Of a stretch of 64,000 nt of DNA, positions 1 through 12,196 are shown piece by piece. The stretch comes from Costus lasius. Lineage: Eukaryota; Streptophyta; Magnoliopsida; Zingiberales; Costaceae. The stretch is from the NCBI GenBank assembly GCA_027563935.2, contig CM050450.1:30367439-30431438 (forward strand), in the 5' to 3' direction. The first letter of the stretch is position 1; each line of letters begins with the position of its first letter. The position numbers were made by a program, and so were the translations under genes. The notes under the pieces were generated by a model. The model did not search any database. It was not told where the DNA came from and saw only the letters and a program-made list of their open reading frames with translations.

Positions 1-2
1 AA

Positions 3-1954
3 TTAGAACTAGATAATTGCTTTTGTGTACCTTCGCTTACAAAGAACATTGTATCCTTTCCTTGCTTAGCAAGGAAAGGATTTAAATTTGAAATAAATAA
101 GAACTCCTGTTCTTTGTCATTTGCAAATATGTTTTATGGGAAGGGTACTTTGTGCAATAGTCTATATATCTTGGATATGGAAAGTTCTATTTGTAACATA
201 AGCAATAAAAGGACCAAACTGAGTGGTTCAGTTGGTGCTTTCCTATGGCACTGTCGATTAGCCCATATAAACAAGAATCGCATCCAACAACTCCATGCAA
301 ATGGATTGTTAGATTCAAGTTCCTTGGAGGAATTTGATACTTGTGAACCTTGTTTATTAGGGAAAATGACAAAGGCGCCCTTCACCAAGATTGGTGAGAG
401 GGCAGAAGGTTTATTAGATCTCATACATACTGATGTGTGTCGGCCCTTCAATAAACAAGCCAGAGGAGGGTACAACTACTTCATTACCTTCACTGATGAC
501 TTCAGTAGGTATGGCTATGTCTACTTAATGAGACATAAATCTGAATCCTTTGAGAAATTCAAGGAGTTCAAGAATGAAGTAGAGAACCAGCTTGGAAGAT
601 CCATTAAAGCTCTTCGATCAGATCGAGGTGGAGAATACCTGAGCGGTGAGTTCTTTGACTATCTGAGAGAGTGTGGGATCATATCCCAACTCACTCCTCC
701 TGGAACACCTCAATGGAATGGTGTGTCTGAAAGGAGAAATCGAACTTTATTGGATATGGTTCGATCCATGATGAGTCATGCAACTCTACCTTCATCATTC
801 TGGGGGCATGCACTAGAAACAGCTTCTCTGATACTGAATAATGTTCCATCTAAGAGTGTCTTCAAAATACCATACGAGATATGGAGTGGGAGACGCCCTA
901 ATCTCGCGTTTATCAGGATCTGAGGATGTGAGGCTTATGTCAAACGTTAGGATTCTAGCAAGCTAGAACCTAGATCTGATAAGTGTGTGTTTGTGGGGTA
1001 TCCTAAGGAAACTAAAGGATACTACTGCTATGTCCCAATCGAGAACAAAGTTTTTGTTGCTCGAGGTGCTGTCTTTCTAGAGAAAGAATTTCTTATGAAA
1101 GAAGTTAGTGGGAGGAAGTTTGACTTGGATGAGATCCAAGTGCAAGCACAAGACAAAGAGATGGAATCTGAGCCACCTGCACCAGTTGCTAGGCAACCTG
1201 AGGCTCAGACACAGGTCCCACGTAGGTCTGAGAGAATTCGTCGTGCACCTGAAAGGTATGGGTCGCTACCGACCCAACACGATGGGATCTTCATCATTGA
1301 GGATGAACCTAGAACCTATGATGAGGCGGTCAGTGGACCGGACTCCGAGAAATGGCTTGACGCCATGCGATCCGAGATGGATTCCATGTCGGCTAACCAA
1401 GTCTGGGATTTGGTTGAGCTGCCTGATGGGGTAAAACCCATAGGGTGTGAATGGGTCTTCAAGAGGAAGACAGACATGGATGGCAAAATAGTTACCTATA
1501 AGGGTAGACTAGTGGCTAAAGGATTTAAACAAGTCCATGGGGTGGACTATGATGAAACCTTTTCGCCAGTTGCCATGATTAAATCCATTCGGATTCTGCT
1601 TGCTATAGCTGCATATCATGACTATGAGATATGGCAGATGGATATGAAGACAGCGTTCCTTAACGGGAAGCTGACTGAGGATGTGTATATGTCACAACCT
1701 GATGGCTTCATCCATCTTGCAGAGGCTAATAAGGTCTGTAGGCTAAAGAGGTCCATTTATGGATTAAAACAAGCATCTCAAAGTTGGAATCTTCAATTTG
1801 ATGAGGCCGTGAGAGATTATGGCTTTATCAAAAGCGAAGATGACGCTTGTGTATACAAAAAATTCAGTGGGAGCTTGGTGATTTTTCTGGTCTTGTATGT
1901 TGATGACATACTGCTCATCGGAAACGACATCCCTAGTCTTCAAGCTGTGAAGAC
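3..1954 (+). pseudogene. copia pol fragment of B1: GAG-pre-integrase, integrase, RT (first part)
   Basis: The frame is open from position 3. It shows the integrase zinc motif (LWHCRLAHINK at about 237 and CEPCLLGK at about 343), the integrase core (LIHTDVC near 420, SDRGGEY near 619, PQWNGVSERRNR near 711) and the RT with its catalytic YVDD at 1896-1907. Two in-frame stops break it: TGA at 921-923, where the related copy at 21 kb has the Trp of a W-G-C-E-A motif, and TAG at 948-950. The frame is then interrupted inside a codon at 1954 by a solo LTR and resumes in phase at 3631. No frameshift was seen, so the damage is point stops plus one insertion. As it stands it cannot make a full Pol protein. 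Confidence 0.88.
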
Positions 1955-3625
1955 TGTTGGGGTATGCCCTTAAGGCTAATGTTTGAGGCCTTGGGTTGTT
2001 ATCAGTATCATGTATAAACTCTATGTTTATAAAGGCAATGGTTGTTATTCAGGTTGTTGCATTATCTGCTGCTATATGTATACTTCTGAATAATGTCTCA
2101 ATGGTGTTCAGCTTGGCTGACATGCAGTATAGTCCTTAGTCGAGATATCTTGGTGAACATGAGACAACCTTGATATGATTAAGACTAATATGTGTTCTAA
2201 TCTTATAGGATGCTTCGAGCATGGAATAAGATGTAGACTCATAGGTACATTGGATGTACTAGACTGACCCTACTTAGGATATTCAATTGCTTGTCACAAT
2301 ATGAATAATCCTTATATGCAAACAAGTGGCATATTTCCTCTGACTTGAGATCACTTGTGTTTCTAAATGAGGATTGGCATTGTCTTGAGGTAGTTCAATA
2401 TCATTTGAAATATAATGGTAATAGACTATCTTGGATAATGAGCATGAGTCATGTTAGGGCACTAGTGATAGATATAGGATTGCCTTCTCCTTGTTTGGAG
2501 TGTGATGTTCTAAAGGGGCCCCCTGGATGAGATGATTGAGAAAGTGTATGGCCATACCCAGATGACTATGTTCATCTGATCTAATCATTCTCATCATGTT
2601 GGAGTTACAGGCTTGACACGCTTGTCCAACGAGAACATCCAGTGGCAAAGGAAACATGTATGCCTAATGAATTGAATTCACACTTGTGCTGTGTTTGGGT
2701 GTAGTCTTGGAAGACTCTTTCCTTTATATCGGGAGACAGTGATGTGTTGCTAGATACCCCTCTCTGTTCGTGATAACGTAAGTTATCGTTACCGACATTA
2801 AAGGAAACCCTTAGGGTCGCACAATTTGATGATATGGCTTACTTATGTCAGATCGTGTGGACTGAATTATTTTGGTTCAGTTTAAAGGAGTTTAAACTCT
2901 GATTGGAAGTGAGATCTGGTCTGATCATGTTTGATTGATTAGGGCTTGAGATTGGTAAGCTTCGATCGAGAGAATTGATGCTTGATCGATGAGATCAGGA
3001 GCATCAAGAGATGTGTGGTTAGATCTTGAGCCTTTCGGTTTTATAAGGTTTAGACCAAGGCTTGGTTTAATTTGGTCTTTGAACCAAATTCAATTGAACC
3101 GGTTCATCAAATGAACGCTTGGTTCAAAGGGAGATGAAGGATGCGATAGGTTCACTTGGAGTGAACGCATGAGAGATTAAATGCTTACTATTTTTAGAAG
3201 CCATGTTTTCATTTGGAAAACCCCCCACGTTTTCAATCGTGAAAACGCTTCTCTCGTCGCCATCTTCTCCACTCGACATCCCTCTCGTCTTGTGAGAGAC
3301 TTGACGAAAAGAAGGAAGTTGGACAACACCAAGAGTGCATCTCATCTCCTTACACGATCAGGAATCCTTGGAGGTCTTTGCTAGCACAAGGTTCACGCCA
3401 AGAAGGAAGCCCTCACCATCTTGTGTGCGTCTACTTTGGAGAAGAAGCACTCGCCTCTTTCCCTTCCAAGTCACCATCCAAACAATGGCTATGGTAAAAT
3501 CTTAATCTGATCTTTGCAAGTTAATAGGTTAACCATAAGATCATGCCACATGCGATCCTCATGGAATCCTAGTTTCCGCCCATGCAAAATTTTTTATGTG
3601 CATGTTTAGGGTTTCGCCCCTTTCA
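1955..3625 (+). mobile_element. solo LTR of family A (A1), inserted in the B1 pol gene
   Basis: The 1671 bp unit begins TGTTGGGG and ends TTTCA, and is flanked by the 5 bp duplication AAGAC at 1950-1954 and 3626-3630. It matches the LTRs of copia element A at 14753 and 23138 over its length but has no internal region, which is the signature of LTR-LTR recombination. Removing it plus one duplication copy restores the RT codon phase (Val-Lys-Thr-Trp-Leu). Short frames inside it are chance frames of the LTR. Confidence 0.95.
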
Positions 3626-3630
3626 AAGAC

Positions 3631-4555
3631 ATGGTTGGGGAAGTGTTTCGAGATGAAAGACTTAGGGGAGGCCGCCTATATTCTAGGCGTGAGGATCTAC
3701 CGGGATAGATCCAAGAGGCTCTTGGCCCTTAGTCAGAGTACTTACATTGATAAGGTACTGGAGAGGTTCTACATGGAGCAATCCAAGAAAGGATACCTTC
3801 ATGTGAGACATGGCATTACTCTCTCAAAGAGCCAGTGTCCTACAACACAGGTTGAGAGGGATGACATGAGTCGAATTCCTTATGCTTCGGCAGTACGATC
3901 GATCATGTATGTAATGTTGTGTACTAGACCAGATGTGGCATATGCTGTGAGCATAACCAGCCGATACCAATCCAATTCAGGTCTGCAGCACTGGGTGGCT
4001 GTAAAGAACATCCTAAAGTATCTGAGAAGAACTAAGGATCTGTTCTTGGTCTATGGGGGACAGGAAGAGCTCAGTATACAGGGCTATACTAACGCATCGT
4101 TCCAGTCTGACCCTGACGACTTTAGATCGTAGGCCGGCTATGTGTTCAAGATAAATGGAGGCGCTGTATGTTGGAAGAGCTTCAAGCAATCCACCATAGC
4201 AGATTCTACAACCGAAGCTGAGTATGTGGCTACTTCTGAGGCAGCCAAGGAAGCTGTTTGGATAAGGAAGTTCTTATGTGATCTTCAAGTGGTACCTAGT
4301 GCAATGGATCCCATTGAACTCTACTGTGACAACAATGGAGCAATTGCACAAGCCAAGGAACCACGGTCTCATCAAAGATCCAAACACATACTCAGAAGAT
4401 TTCACCTGATCAGAGAGATCATTGACAGGGGTGATGTCAAGATTAGCAGAGTAGACATAGAAAACAATCTGGCAGACCCATTGACCAAGGCTTTGGCGCA
4501 GCAGAAGCATGATGGTCACGCTAGAGATATGGGGTTGAGATTCCTCAACTTCTAG
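3631..4555 (+). pseudogene. copia pol fragment of B1: end of RT and RNase H
   Basis: Continues the RT interrupted at 1954, starting in the conserved stretch before MKDLGEAAYILGV, then through CTRPDVAYA into RNase H and ending with MGLRFLNF and a stop at 4555. RNase H motifs seen are DSTTEAEY, YCDNNGAIA and NLADPLTKAL. Two defects are visible: TAG at 4130-4132, where the related element has a Gln codon in RSQSGYVF, and Asn (4091-4093) in place of the conserved Asp of YTDASF, which is expected to harm catalysis. The phase matches the upstream part across the solo LTR. Confidence 0.87.
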
Positions 4556-4565
4556 GTCTTAGTGC

Positions 4566-4575
4566 AAGTGGGAGA
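4566..4575 (+). promoter_or_regulatory. polypurine tract of B1
   Basis: AAGTGGGAGA lies immediately before the 3' LTR. The same tract occurs at the matching place in elements A (23127-23136) and C (32430-32439). It is the expected plus-strand primer site for reverse transcription. Confidence 0.85.
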
Positions 4576-4576
4576 T

Positions 4577-6546
4577 TGTTGGTGTATATGCCCTAGGACC
4601 TAGTTTTGGTCAACTTATGTACTACTTGACATTGATATTTGTATATCATTCTGGCATTATCGTTATCATTGTTTGTCTACACCTGCGATTGTGTACTTAC
4701 ATGATAATGTCCCTGGAGACAGATTGGATCTGTGCTCAAATAATTGTCCCCAGTCGATGTACCTGAGTGGATATGGGACAGCTCTGGTACTTGAGAGACT
4801 GGTATGTGGGCTGGTTAGGCACGTGGTGCTAACACAGACACATGGGTATATTATTGGAGGATATACTAGATAGACCCGCTATGAGGCTATGACTTGGTGT
4901 CATGAGTTATCCTCATAAGTGACAGGAGATGCATTGATCCCTTGACTTGAGGTCATTGATCATTCTATATGGTTAGGGACTTGCTTTGATACAACCTAAC
5001 ACCTTTCCGTAGCTGGGAGGTCATAACGGTTGTTATTGAGCATGTCGCGACCCATATGAGAAGATCAATGGACAGACATAGGATTTGCCCCTTCCCTAGG
5101 GAAGTATGATATCCATGGAGCTCCTTTATGGTTCTATGACTGAGAGTGTATGGCCATACCCAAGTGAGAACCTGTTTTAGTCATAGCCATGTGATTGGAT
5201 GAAAACAAGTGGTGACACACTTGTCCAATCGGATATCAGTTCGGCAAAGAGACTGTAATGCATCTGTACCTAGTTGCGATGATGGGGATGTCGATGTCGA
5301 TATCCATTCCAATGACCTGGGTAGCAGCAATGCACTGCTAGGTGCCACTCACTGCTTGTGATGACCTTTGGTCAGCACTGCCAGCGTTAGAGGAACCTAT
5401 AGGGTCGCACACCTTGATACTTGAGTTCTCGTATTGATCGGGAAGCCTTATGATCGAGTTATTGGATAACTCGGATCTAATTGGGAGATTTCATCAGCAC
5501 CAATGGGCCTGATGAGATGGAAGAATGTTATTGGAGCCAAACTTCATTTTTGGCAGGTTGACCCGTATTTGACCATGGTTGGTCACATTTGGATTAGGGT
5601 TGCATTGGATTGGATCCAAGTGCTTAATCAACCCATGTAATGAAGTTTGGGCTAGCTCATTATCCAATGAGGCCCAATAACAAGTTCTCATGAAGAGATG
5701 AGAGGCTAAAAGGGTATAATGGGGAGAAACATGAACCATTAAGCGCCTAGGGGCATAAGGGGTCATGTTGGCGCCTTTGCTTCATTATGGAAGTAAAGGG
5801 CGCCTCCCCTCTCTTCCTAGGATGGAATGCATGCCTCTATGGCATTGCTTGGGGTGCAAGGCAAGGCCTTGGCGCACAAGGAAAGGCGTGGGGCACAAAA
5901 AGGAATGGTTGAATGAGAATTATGGAAATGTCTTGGAGACTTTCCTTGTCTCAAACCTCCTCATCCTAGCCCTACACTTGTCATGATCCTAGCCCTTACC
6001 CTAACCACCTCTTGCCCTATAAATGTGACCCTAGTCACCCCCTCTAATAAGTTGTTCTTCCTTGAAGGCGTGAACACATCAAGAGGGAGAGAATAAGGGG
6101 CATTGGCGCAACCATCCTCTTCCATCAAACCCTAGCCGCAAGCTTCTTCCCTTCTTCCTCCCTTGGCGCAAGAGAAGTAAAGGCTTGGCGGCATTCTCCC
6201 TTCTCCTCTCTTCTTCATCAATTGGCGCTTTTACCTTGGAGGTGGCGCAAGCATTCAAGAAGAGAACTAAGGCTTAGATCTTCTTCCCGAGGCTAGCACC
6301 GGGCGTGGGAGAAGAGAACTCAAGAGATCCGTGTGTGTGAGACTGCAGAGGGCGCACACTTGGGCGCCTGCATCGGCATCGCTCTATATTGCTCTTAAGG
6401 TATTTCCTAACTCATCGTGTCGACTCCCTTGCTTGCGATCTTCACTGGTTTTTTGGGACCGGCCTGTTTCGGGGACATTCTTCCGCTGCGAAAAATATAT
6501 GTCTATAACTCTGAAAATTGTAAAATGTCCCCGGGGTTTCCCAACA
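4577..6546 (+). repeat. 3' LTR of B1 (family B)
   Basis: 1970 bp from TGTTGGTG to CCCAACA. A TATAAAT box at 6018-6024 probably serves as the LTR promoter. Related copies lie at 9388-11273, at 62443 onwards, reversed at 37569-39660, and degenerate and reversed near 8156-8826. The stretch holds only LTR sequence; the frames within it are not conserved between copies. Confidence 0.88.
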
Positions 6547-7744
6547 CCCACTTCACCCCATTATGCCCTTGGCGCCAATGGGGTGAAACTCTTCCCCATT
6601 ATACCCTTATTTGCTTATACCTTTTCTTGACAACTAGTTATTGGGCCTCATTGGATAATGAGCTAGCCCAAAATTCATGGCATGGATTGATTAAGCCATT
6701 GGATCCAACCCAATGCAACCCTAATCCAAATGTGACCAATCTAGGTCAATTTCGGGTCAACCTGCCAAAAATGAAGTTTGGCTTCAATAACCTTCTTCCA
6801 ACTCATCAGGCTCATTGGCGCTGATGAAATCTTCCAAATCGATCCAAGTTATCCAATAACTTGATCCTAAGGCTTCTCATTAAAGCAACGTCAAGAGTCT
6901 ATTGCGTGTGACCCCGTAGGATCCATATGACGATGGCAATGATGTAAACATCATAAGTAGTGAGGGGTATCTAGCAACACATCACTACTACCCATGTCAT
7001 AGGACTTAAGTCATTATGGCAACAACCCCTAACAAGCAACGAGGATTCCCATGCATTATAGATCCCTTTGCCTAAACTGATATCCTGCCATTGGATTAGT
7101 CTCAAGTTTATCAATCTAATGCATTGGTCATGACTTAACAAGTGTGGCCACACATTCCTGTCATGCACTAATAAGGTGGGGCGCCCCAAAGTGGATATCA
7201 TGCTTCAAATAAGGAAGGGGCAAATCCTAATATTGGTCATCCATGTCTCTACGTGACTTATGACATGCCCAATGACAGTCGTTTTGGTCTCCCAATTACG
7301 GAGAGACGTAAGACTGTATCAAAGCATACCCATCATCAAATCTAGACATGAATACCTCAAGTCTAAGGATCAATGCAAACCTCTTGCATGTGAGATTGAC
7401 TTGTTGACTAGACAAGTCAATCCTCACGGTGGATCACTCCAGTGCATCCAATGCACCTGTATGTCTGCGTTACTGTGCCCCGCACCTAACCAGCCCATAC
7501 ACCAGTCTCACATGTACCAAAGCTGTCCCATATCTGCTAAGGTACCTTGACTGGGGATAGCTTATGAGAATGGATCCTACCAAACTCCTGGGACATTATT
7601 TATGCAACTCAATACATCAACGCAGGTGGAGAAGTCTGCATAATAACGACCATGCCTATATAAAGAGTTACAATTCCATCAAAGTACATTTAAACAATGC
7701 CCGACCATGTCCAAAGATTGGTCTGCAGGGTATAAACACCAACA
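6547..7744 (-). repeat. reversed family C LTR fragment
   Basis: Its reverse complement matches the first half of the LTR of element C (13687 and 32441), with the LTR start (TGTTGGTG in reverse) at 7744. The other part is missing because B1 was inserted here; it should lie beyond the left edge of the window. Short frames across 6417-7550 are LTR shadows. Confidence 0.82.
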
Positions 7745-7805
7745 CTCAGCACTTGATAGTTGTGTTAGAACATCCTAAAGTATCTTGGAACTACTAAGGA
7801 TTTAG
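7745..7805 (+). pseudogene. scrap of copia pol (RNase H boundary region)
   Basis: About 60 bp resemble the stretch that reads VKNILKYLRRTKD in element B1 (near 3998-4036): compare GAACATCCTAAAGTATCT. It is the flank into which the reversed family C LTR was inserted, and is too short and changed to say more. Confidence 0.55.
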
Positions 7806-8094
7806 TTCCTTAATCTAGGTGCTCAGTCGATACCCTATTAATTTTGATCCAAACGCTCTTCTATATTATGTAGGTGATTCAAAGGTTTAGATTTAGTTCC
7901 TTAATATAGGCAAATTTCCTAAGCATGGACCCTGCCTAAAATTTTTTTCTGATCGTCATCGATAGCCGAACTAAATGTTGGTTTAATAATAATAGGGTTA
8001 GAAAAATGATAATTTATCTATATTTATCAGTTGTTGCTTGTTGTGAAGCAGTCATCTTCCATGTGCTATATTATTCAAAGGCAAATTTCCTAGG

Positions 8095-8131
8095 CATGGA
8101 CCCTGCCTAGCAATCATCGGCAGGGTCCATG
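8095..8131. repeat. perfect 13 bp inverted repeat (hairpin)
   Basis: Arms CATGGACCCTGCC and GGCAGGGTCCATG are separated by 11 bases. A second copy of the left arm lies near 7924-7937 without its partner. The function is unknown; it is too short for a MITE and too small for a convincing plant microRNA precursor. Confidence 0.7.
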
Positions 8132-8155
8132 TATCTACTTTTCACGAATCAAAAA

Positions 8156-8826
8156 GCAGCCAGTGTGTACAAATCTTGATACACAAGGCTTGCCAAAGCA
8201 AGCAAGCAATCCTTCCAATCATCTAGATCAAGCCAATGGCGATTAGGAATTGCCTAGTGAAGCATTAGACACCAAATCCTAATCCCACAAAGCCTTAGAC
8301 ACCAATCCTAACCCCATTAGGACTTAGGTGCCTAGCCTCTTCATGCAATTATTGATAGGTCACATCACTTAAATATAAGTAATAAATCATGCTAAACTTC
8401 ATTAAATATGTTGATTGAGCTATTGGATTCAATCCGATGCAACTCTAGTTAAATATAGCTAATCATGGTTAACTCAGGGCTAACCTGCCAAAAATGAAGT
8501 TTAGCTCCAATAAGTTTCCTCCATCTCATCAAGTACATTAGCACTGATAAAATATCCTAAATAGATTCGAGTTATGAAATAACTCAATGAAAAGCCTACA
8601 TGATCAATACGAGAACTCGAGTATCAAGGTGTGCGATCCTGTAGGTTCCTTAGACGTTGGTAGTTATGAACTCAGGTCATCATAAGCAGTGAGTGGCGCT
8701 TAGTAGTCCATCGCTACTACCCAAGTCTTCGGAATAGATATCAACATTCATATCGCCATCATCGCAATGAGATATCCATACATTACAGCCCCTTTGCCAA
8801 ACTAACATCCGATTGGACAAAGTGTG
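8156..8826 (-). repeat. degenerate reversed family B LTR fragment
   Basis: The reverse complement follows the middle of the family B LTR: the stretch with TGATGAGATGGAAGAA, the target of the CACACCTTGATACTCGAGTTCTC region and the GATATCC/GGCAAAGG area can all be recognised with many substitutions. The ends are lost. It is much older than the intact B LTR at 9388. Confidence 0.65.
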
Positions 8827-8883
8827 TCTTATATATTATGTAGGTGATTCAATGGTTCAGATTTAGTTCCTTAATATTTTTAG

Positions 8884-9387
8884 GGGGCTAGTCTTCTTAT
8901 AAATTTTACTCGTGATGCTCACCCCTTATGTTGGATACATGGGTTGAGTCCAGAAAAATTCTGGTAGGTGAGATCAAAATCATCCATCCCATGCTCTAGG
9001 GTTTCAATGAGTGATGAGTGACGCCATGAACTGTCAACAACTCTAATAAGATTTATTTGAGCAAGGCAAAATTGAAGCATGCATCAAGAGTTGTTGAGAA
9101 ACGTGGCAGAATCATAATAATTTTCATAAATTCATAATCTAAATATATCATACATATCTTGATTTCTATATCATATTCAAGCACATTAATGATTATGTAA
9201 TTGAATGCATATAAACATAATTGCACCATGAAGAAAGACATATATTCATAAGCCAATTTAGATTTCACAAGTGCTGCTAATACCATTATTGGGGAATGGT
9301 TATGTTACATGTTGCAAAACATAAAATTTTCAATTCCCACTAAGGATCCATGCAAAAAAGGAAGCTAATAGTTGATCAAGAAGCAAA
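8884..9387. other. unassigned intergenic sequence
   Basis: AT-rich sequence with no convincing frame, RNA gene or repeat match elsewhere in the window. The only long frame (minus strand, 9053-9286) is of low complexity and not supported by any motif. Confidence 0.5.
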
Positions 9388-11273
9388 TGTTGGTGTATAT
9401 GCCCTAGGACCTAGTTTTGGTCCACTTATGTACTACTTGACTTTGATATTTATATATATCATTCTGGCATTGTCATTATCAATGTTTGTTTACATCTGCG
9501 CACATGTACTGACATGATAATGTCCCTGGAGATAGATTGGATCTGTGCTCAAACTATTGTCCCCAGTCGATGTACCTTAGTGGATATGGGACAGCTATGG
9601 TACTTGTGAGACTGGTATGTGGGCTGGTTAGGTACGTGGTGCTAACGCAGACACATGGGTATATCATTGGAGGATATACTGGAAAGACCCGCTGTGAGGC
9701 TATGACTTGGTGTCATAAGTTATCCTCACAAGTGACAGGAGATGCATTGATCCCTTGACTTGAGGTCATTGATCATTCTATATGGTTAGGGACTTGCTTT
9801 GAAACAACCTAACACCTCGCCGTAGTTGGGAGGTCATAACGGTTGTCATTGAGCATGTCACGACCCATATGAGAAGGTCAATGGACAAACATAGGATTTG
9901 CCCCTTCCTTAGGGAAGTATGATATCCATGGAGCTCCTCTATGGTTCTATGACTGAGAGTGTATGGCCATACCCAGGTAAGAACCTGTTTTAGTCATAGC
10001 CATGTGATTGGGTGAAAACAAGTGGTGACACACTTGTCCAATCGGATATCAGTCCGGCAAAGAGACTGTAATGCATCTGTACCTAGTTGCGATTATGGGG
10101 ATGTCGATGTCGATATCCATTCCAATGACCTGGGTAGCAGCGATGCACTGCTAGGTGCCACTCACTGCTTGTGGTGACCTTTGGTCAGCACTGCCAGCGT
10201 CAGAAGAACCTACAGGGTCGCACACCTTGATACTTGAGTTCTCGTATTGATCGAGAAACCTTATGATCAAGTTATTGGATAACTCGGATCTAATTGGGAG
10301 ATTTCATCAGCACCAATGGGCCTGATGAGATGGAAGAATGTTATTGGAGCCAAACTTCATTTTTGACAGGTTGACCCGTATTTGACCATGGTTGGTCACA
10401 CTTGGATTAGGGTTGCATTGGATTGGATCCAAATGCTTAATCAACCCATAGGATGAAGTTTGGGCTAGCTCATTATCCAATGAAGCCCAATAACAAGTTC
10501 TCATGAAGAGAAGAGAGGCTAAAAGGGTATAATGGGGAGAAACCCAACCCCATTGGCGCCTAAGGGGCATAATGGGGTTAGGGTGGCAAAATTGCTTCAT
10601 TAAGGAAGCAATTTGCGCCTAGCCCTTCTCCCTTGATGGTATGAATGCCTTTAAGGCATGTCTTGGGCTGATATGGTACTTGGGCAATTATGGAAAGGTT
10701 GAATGAAGTTTATGGTAAAGTCTTGGAGACTTTCCTTGCATTAAACCTCCTCATCCTAGCCCTACACTTGTCATGATCCTAGCCCTTGCCCTAATCGCCT
10801 CTTGCCCTATATATGTGACCCTAGCCGCCCCCTCTTAGATGATTCATCCTTGGAGGCGTGAACTTAAGAAGGGAGCGAGAGCAAGGAGCATTGGCGCAAT
10901 CTCTTCCTCTTCCATCAAGTGGCCGCAAGCTTCTCCTTCCTTACCACTTGGCGCATCTTTCTCTCTTGGTGGCGCAAGGTGGTTGGAGCATCTCCCTAAG
11001 GCTTGGATTTTCTTCCTGAGGCTAGCACCGGGCGTGGAAGAAGAGGACTCGAGGCATCCGTGTGTGTGAGACTGCAGAGGGCGCACGCTTGGGCGCCTAT
11101 CACGACATCGACCTCATCTTGCTCTGAGGTATTTTCTAACTCATCGTGTCGACCCCCTTGCATGCGATCTTCACTGGGTTTTTGGGACGGACCTGTTTCG
11201 GGGACATTCTTCCGCTGTGCAATGTATGTATGTGTCTCTGAAAATTGTAAAATGTCCCCGGGGTTTCCCAACA
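9388..11273 (+). mobile_element. solo LTR of family B (B2)
   Basis: 1886 bp from TGTTGGTG to CCCAACA with no internal region on either side. Flanks GCAAA (9383-9387) and ACAAA (11274-11278) fit a 5 bp target duplication with one later change. TATA-like TATATAT at 10808-10814 stands where the B1 LTR has TATAAAT. Confidence 0.85.
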
Positions 11274-12196
11274 ACAAACCTTTATGAGCTTGTAAAAATT
11301 AAATCTCCATAGCAAAGAGCATGTGAGCATCCATAGCAAAGAGCATGTGAGCACTTTGTGATGCAAGAGCACCGGTGAGAAGGTCAAAAGGAATAGAAGA
11401 CCTCCAGATAGATACGGGATGACAACTACCAAGCTCAGATAATCTATGTGTCACGACTATTGTTTTGTAAGACTTTCTTATATGACAGTATTTTGTAGCT
11501 TGTCATCTGCCTAAGGGTAGCCTTAGGGGTAGCCTAGGAGTTTATTTTTTTAAGTAATTTACATTTTCTAGATAATGTAATAGGGTGCAATTAGGTCCAT
11601 GTAATCTACAAGGCACCTTTACCTCTCGGCACTCAATCTTCAACTCATCCACTCAACTGAAGTCAACACTAATCAACATTCTAGCCAAAGCTTCAAATCC
11701 AACCAGGGCAGTCAACATTCAGCAACTTGACCCATGTATGCGCATCCATCAAAGAGCTCAAGCACATAGTTGTGCAGTTTACAAAATCCCAGCTCCCTTT
11801 TCTGCCCTATCCAAAGAAGGAATGCCAATTAAGGAGCTTGCACACCTCTTCATGCGTGAGGCACAACAAGCAAAGTCAGCCCAAGCTTCACACACCACAT
11901 TCCCTACTTGCCCAAATCAAGCAACCACTTCAATGCGCCTGCAGTTTGCTTAGATTAGAAGTTTACATACTTTGTGTTTTTTTGAGGATTGGAACGTTGA
12001 GAGGGAAGTTTTTAAGCCCTTGTTCCAGTCTTGGGAGGGGAATCTAACGTCTATGGAAATTTCAAAGCTTGTGTTTGCGTGTGTGTTGTGTTGAGTGTAT
12101 GTGTGTCGAGATCCTCCCTCTAGCTCCTTCCTACTCCACAGAACCTTCAACTTCCCCTTCTCCTCCAACCTTCATGTGAGTTTGCTAGAGAGTTGC
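11274..12196. other. unassigned sequence left of element D, with a 24 bp tandem duplication
   Basis: The segment 11307-11330 is repeated at 11331-11354 with one difference at the last base. A frame of about 120 codons at 11585-11953 is open but resembles nothing I recognise and has no supporting signals. The stretch joins 36961 onwards once element D is removed, so both belong to one older locus. I see no gene in it. Confidence 0.5.

Larger units (their letters stand above)
1..6546 (+). mobile_element. Ty1/copia (Angela-type) element B1, 5' end outside the window
   Basis: Retrotransposon running from the window edge to the end of its 3' LTR. Seen: a long pol frame with GAG-pre-integrase, integrase, reverse transcriptase and RNase H motifs in Pseudoviridae order (integrase before RT), then the purine tract AAGTGGGAGA and an LTR beginning TGTTGGTG. 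A solo LTR of family A is inserted at 1955-3625. The 3' LTR ends at 6546 inside a reversed family C LTR, so B1 landed in an older LTR. The 5' LTR and gag lie outside the window, so its own target duplication (expected CCCAC at 6547-6551) cannot be confirmed. Assignment to the Angela lineage is from resemblance of the RT/RNase H text to that group and is an inference. Confidence 0.9.
7858..8883. repeat. about 50 bp direct repeats bracketing a composite of older repeats
   Basis: Nearly identical segments of about 50 bp lie at 7858-7906 and 8828-8878 (both contain TATTATGTAGGTGATTCAA and ATTTAGTTCCTTAATAT). Between them lie two copies of a 30 bp unit (about 7911-7941 and 8080-8110), a small hairpin and a degenerate reversed LTR. 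The bracketing repeats are too long to be an LTR-element target duplication. No gene is seen. Confidence 0.6.

Noticed and set aside
1955..3625. A possible intron or host gene piece inside the B1 pol frame
   Set aside because: TG...CA ends, 5 bp target duplication and full match to the family A LTR show a solo LTR.
11585..11953. 122-codon frame left of element D
   Set aside because: No recognisable domain, no conserved copy in the window and no flanking gene signals; kept only as a mention in the unassigned stretch.
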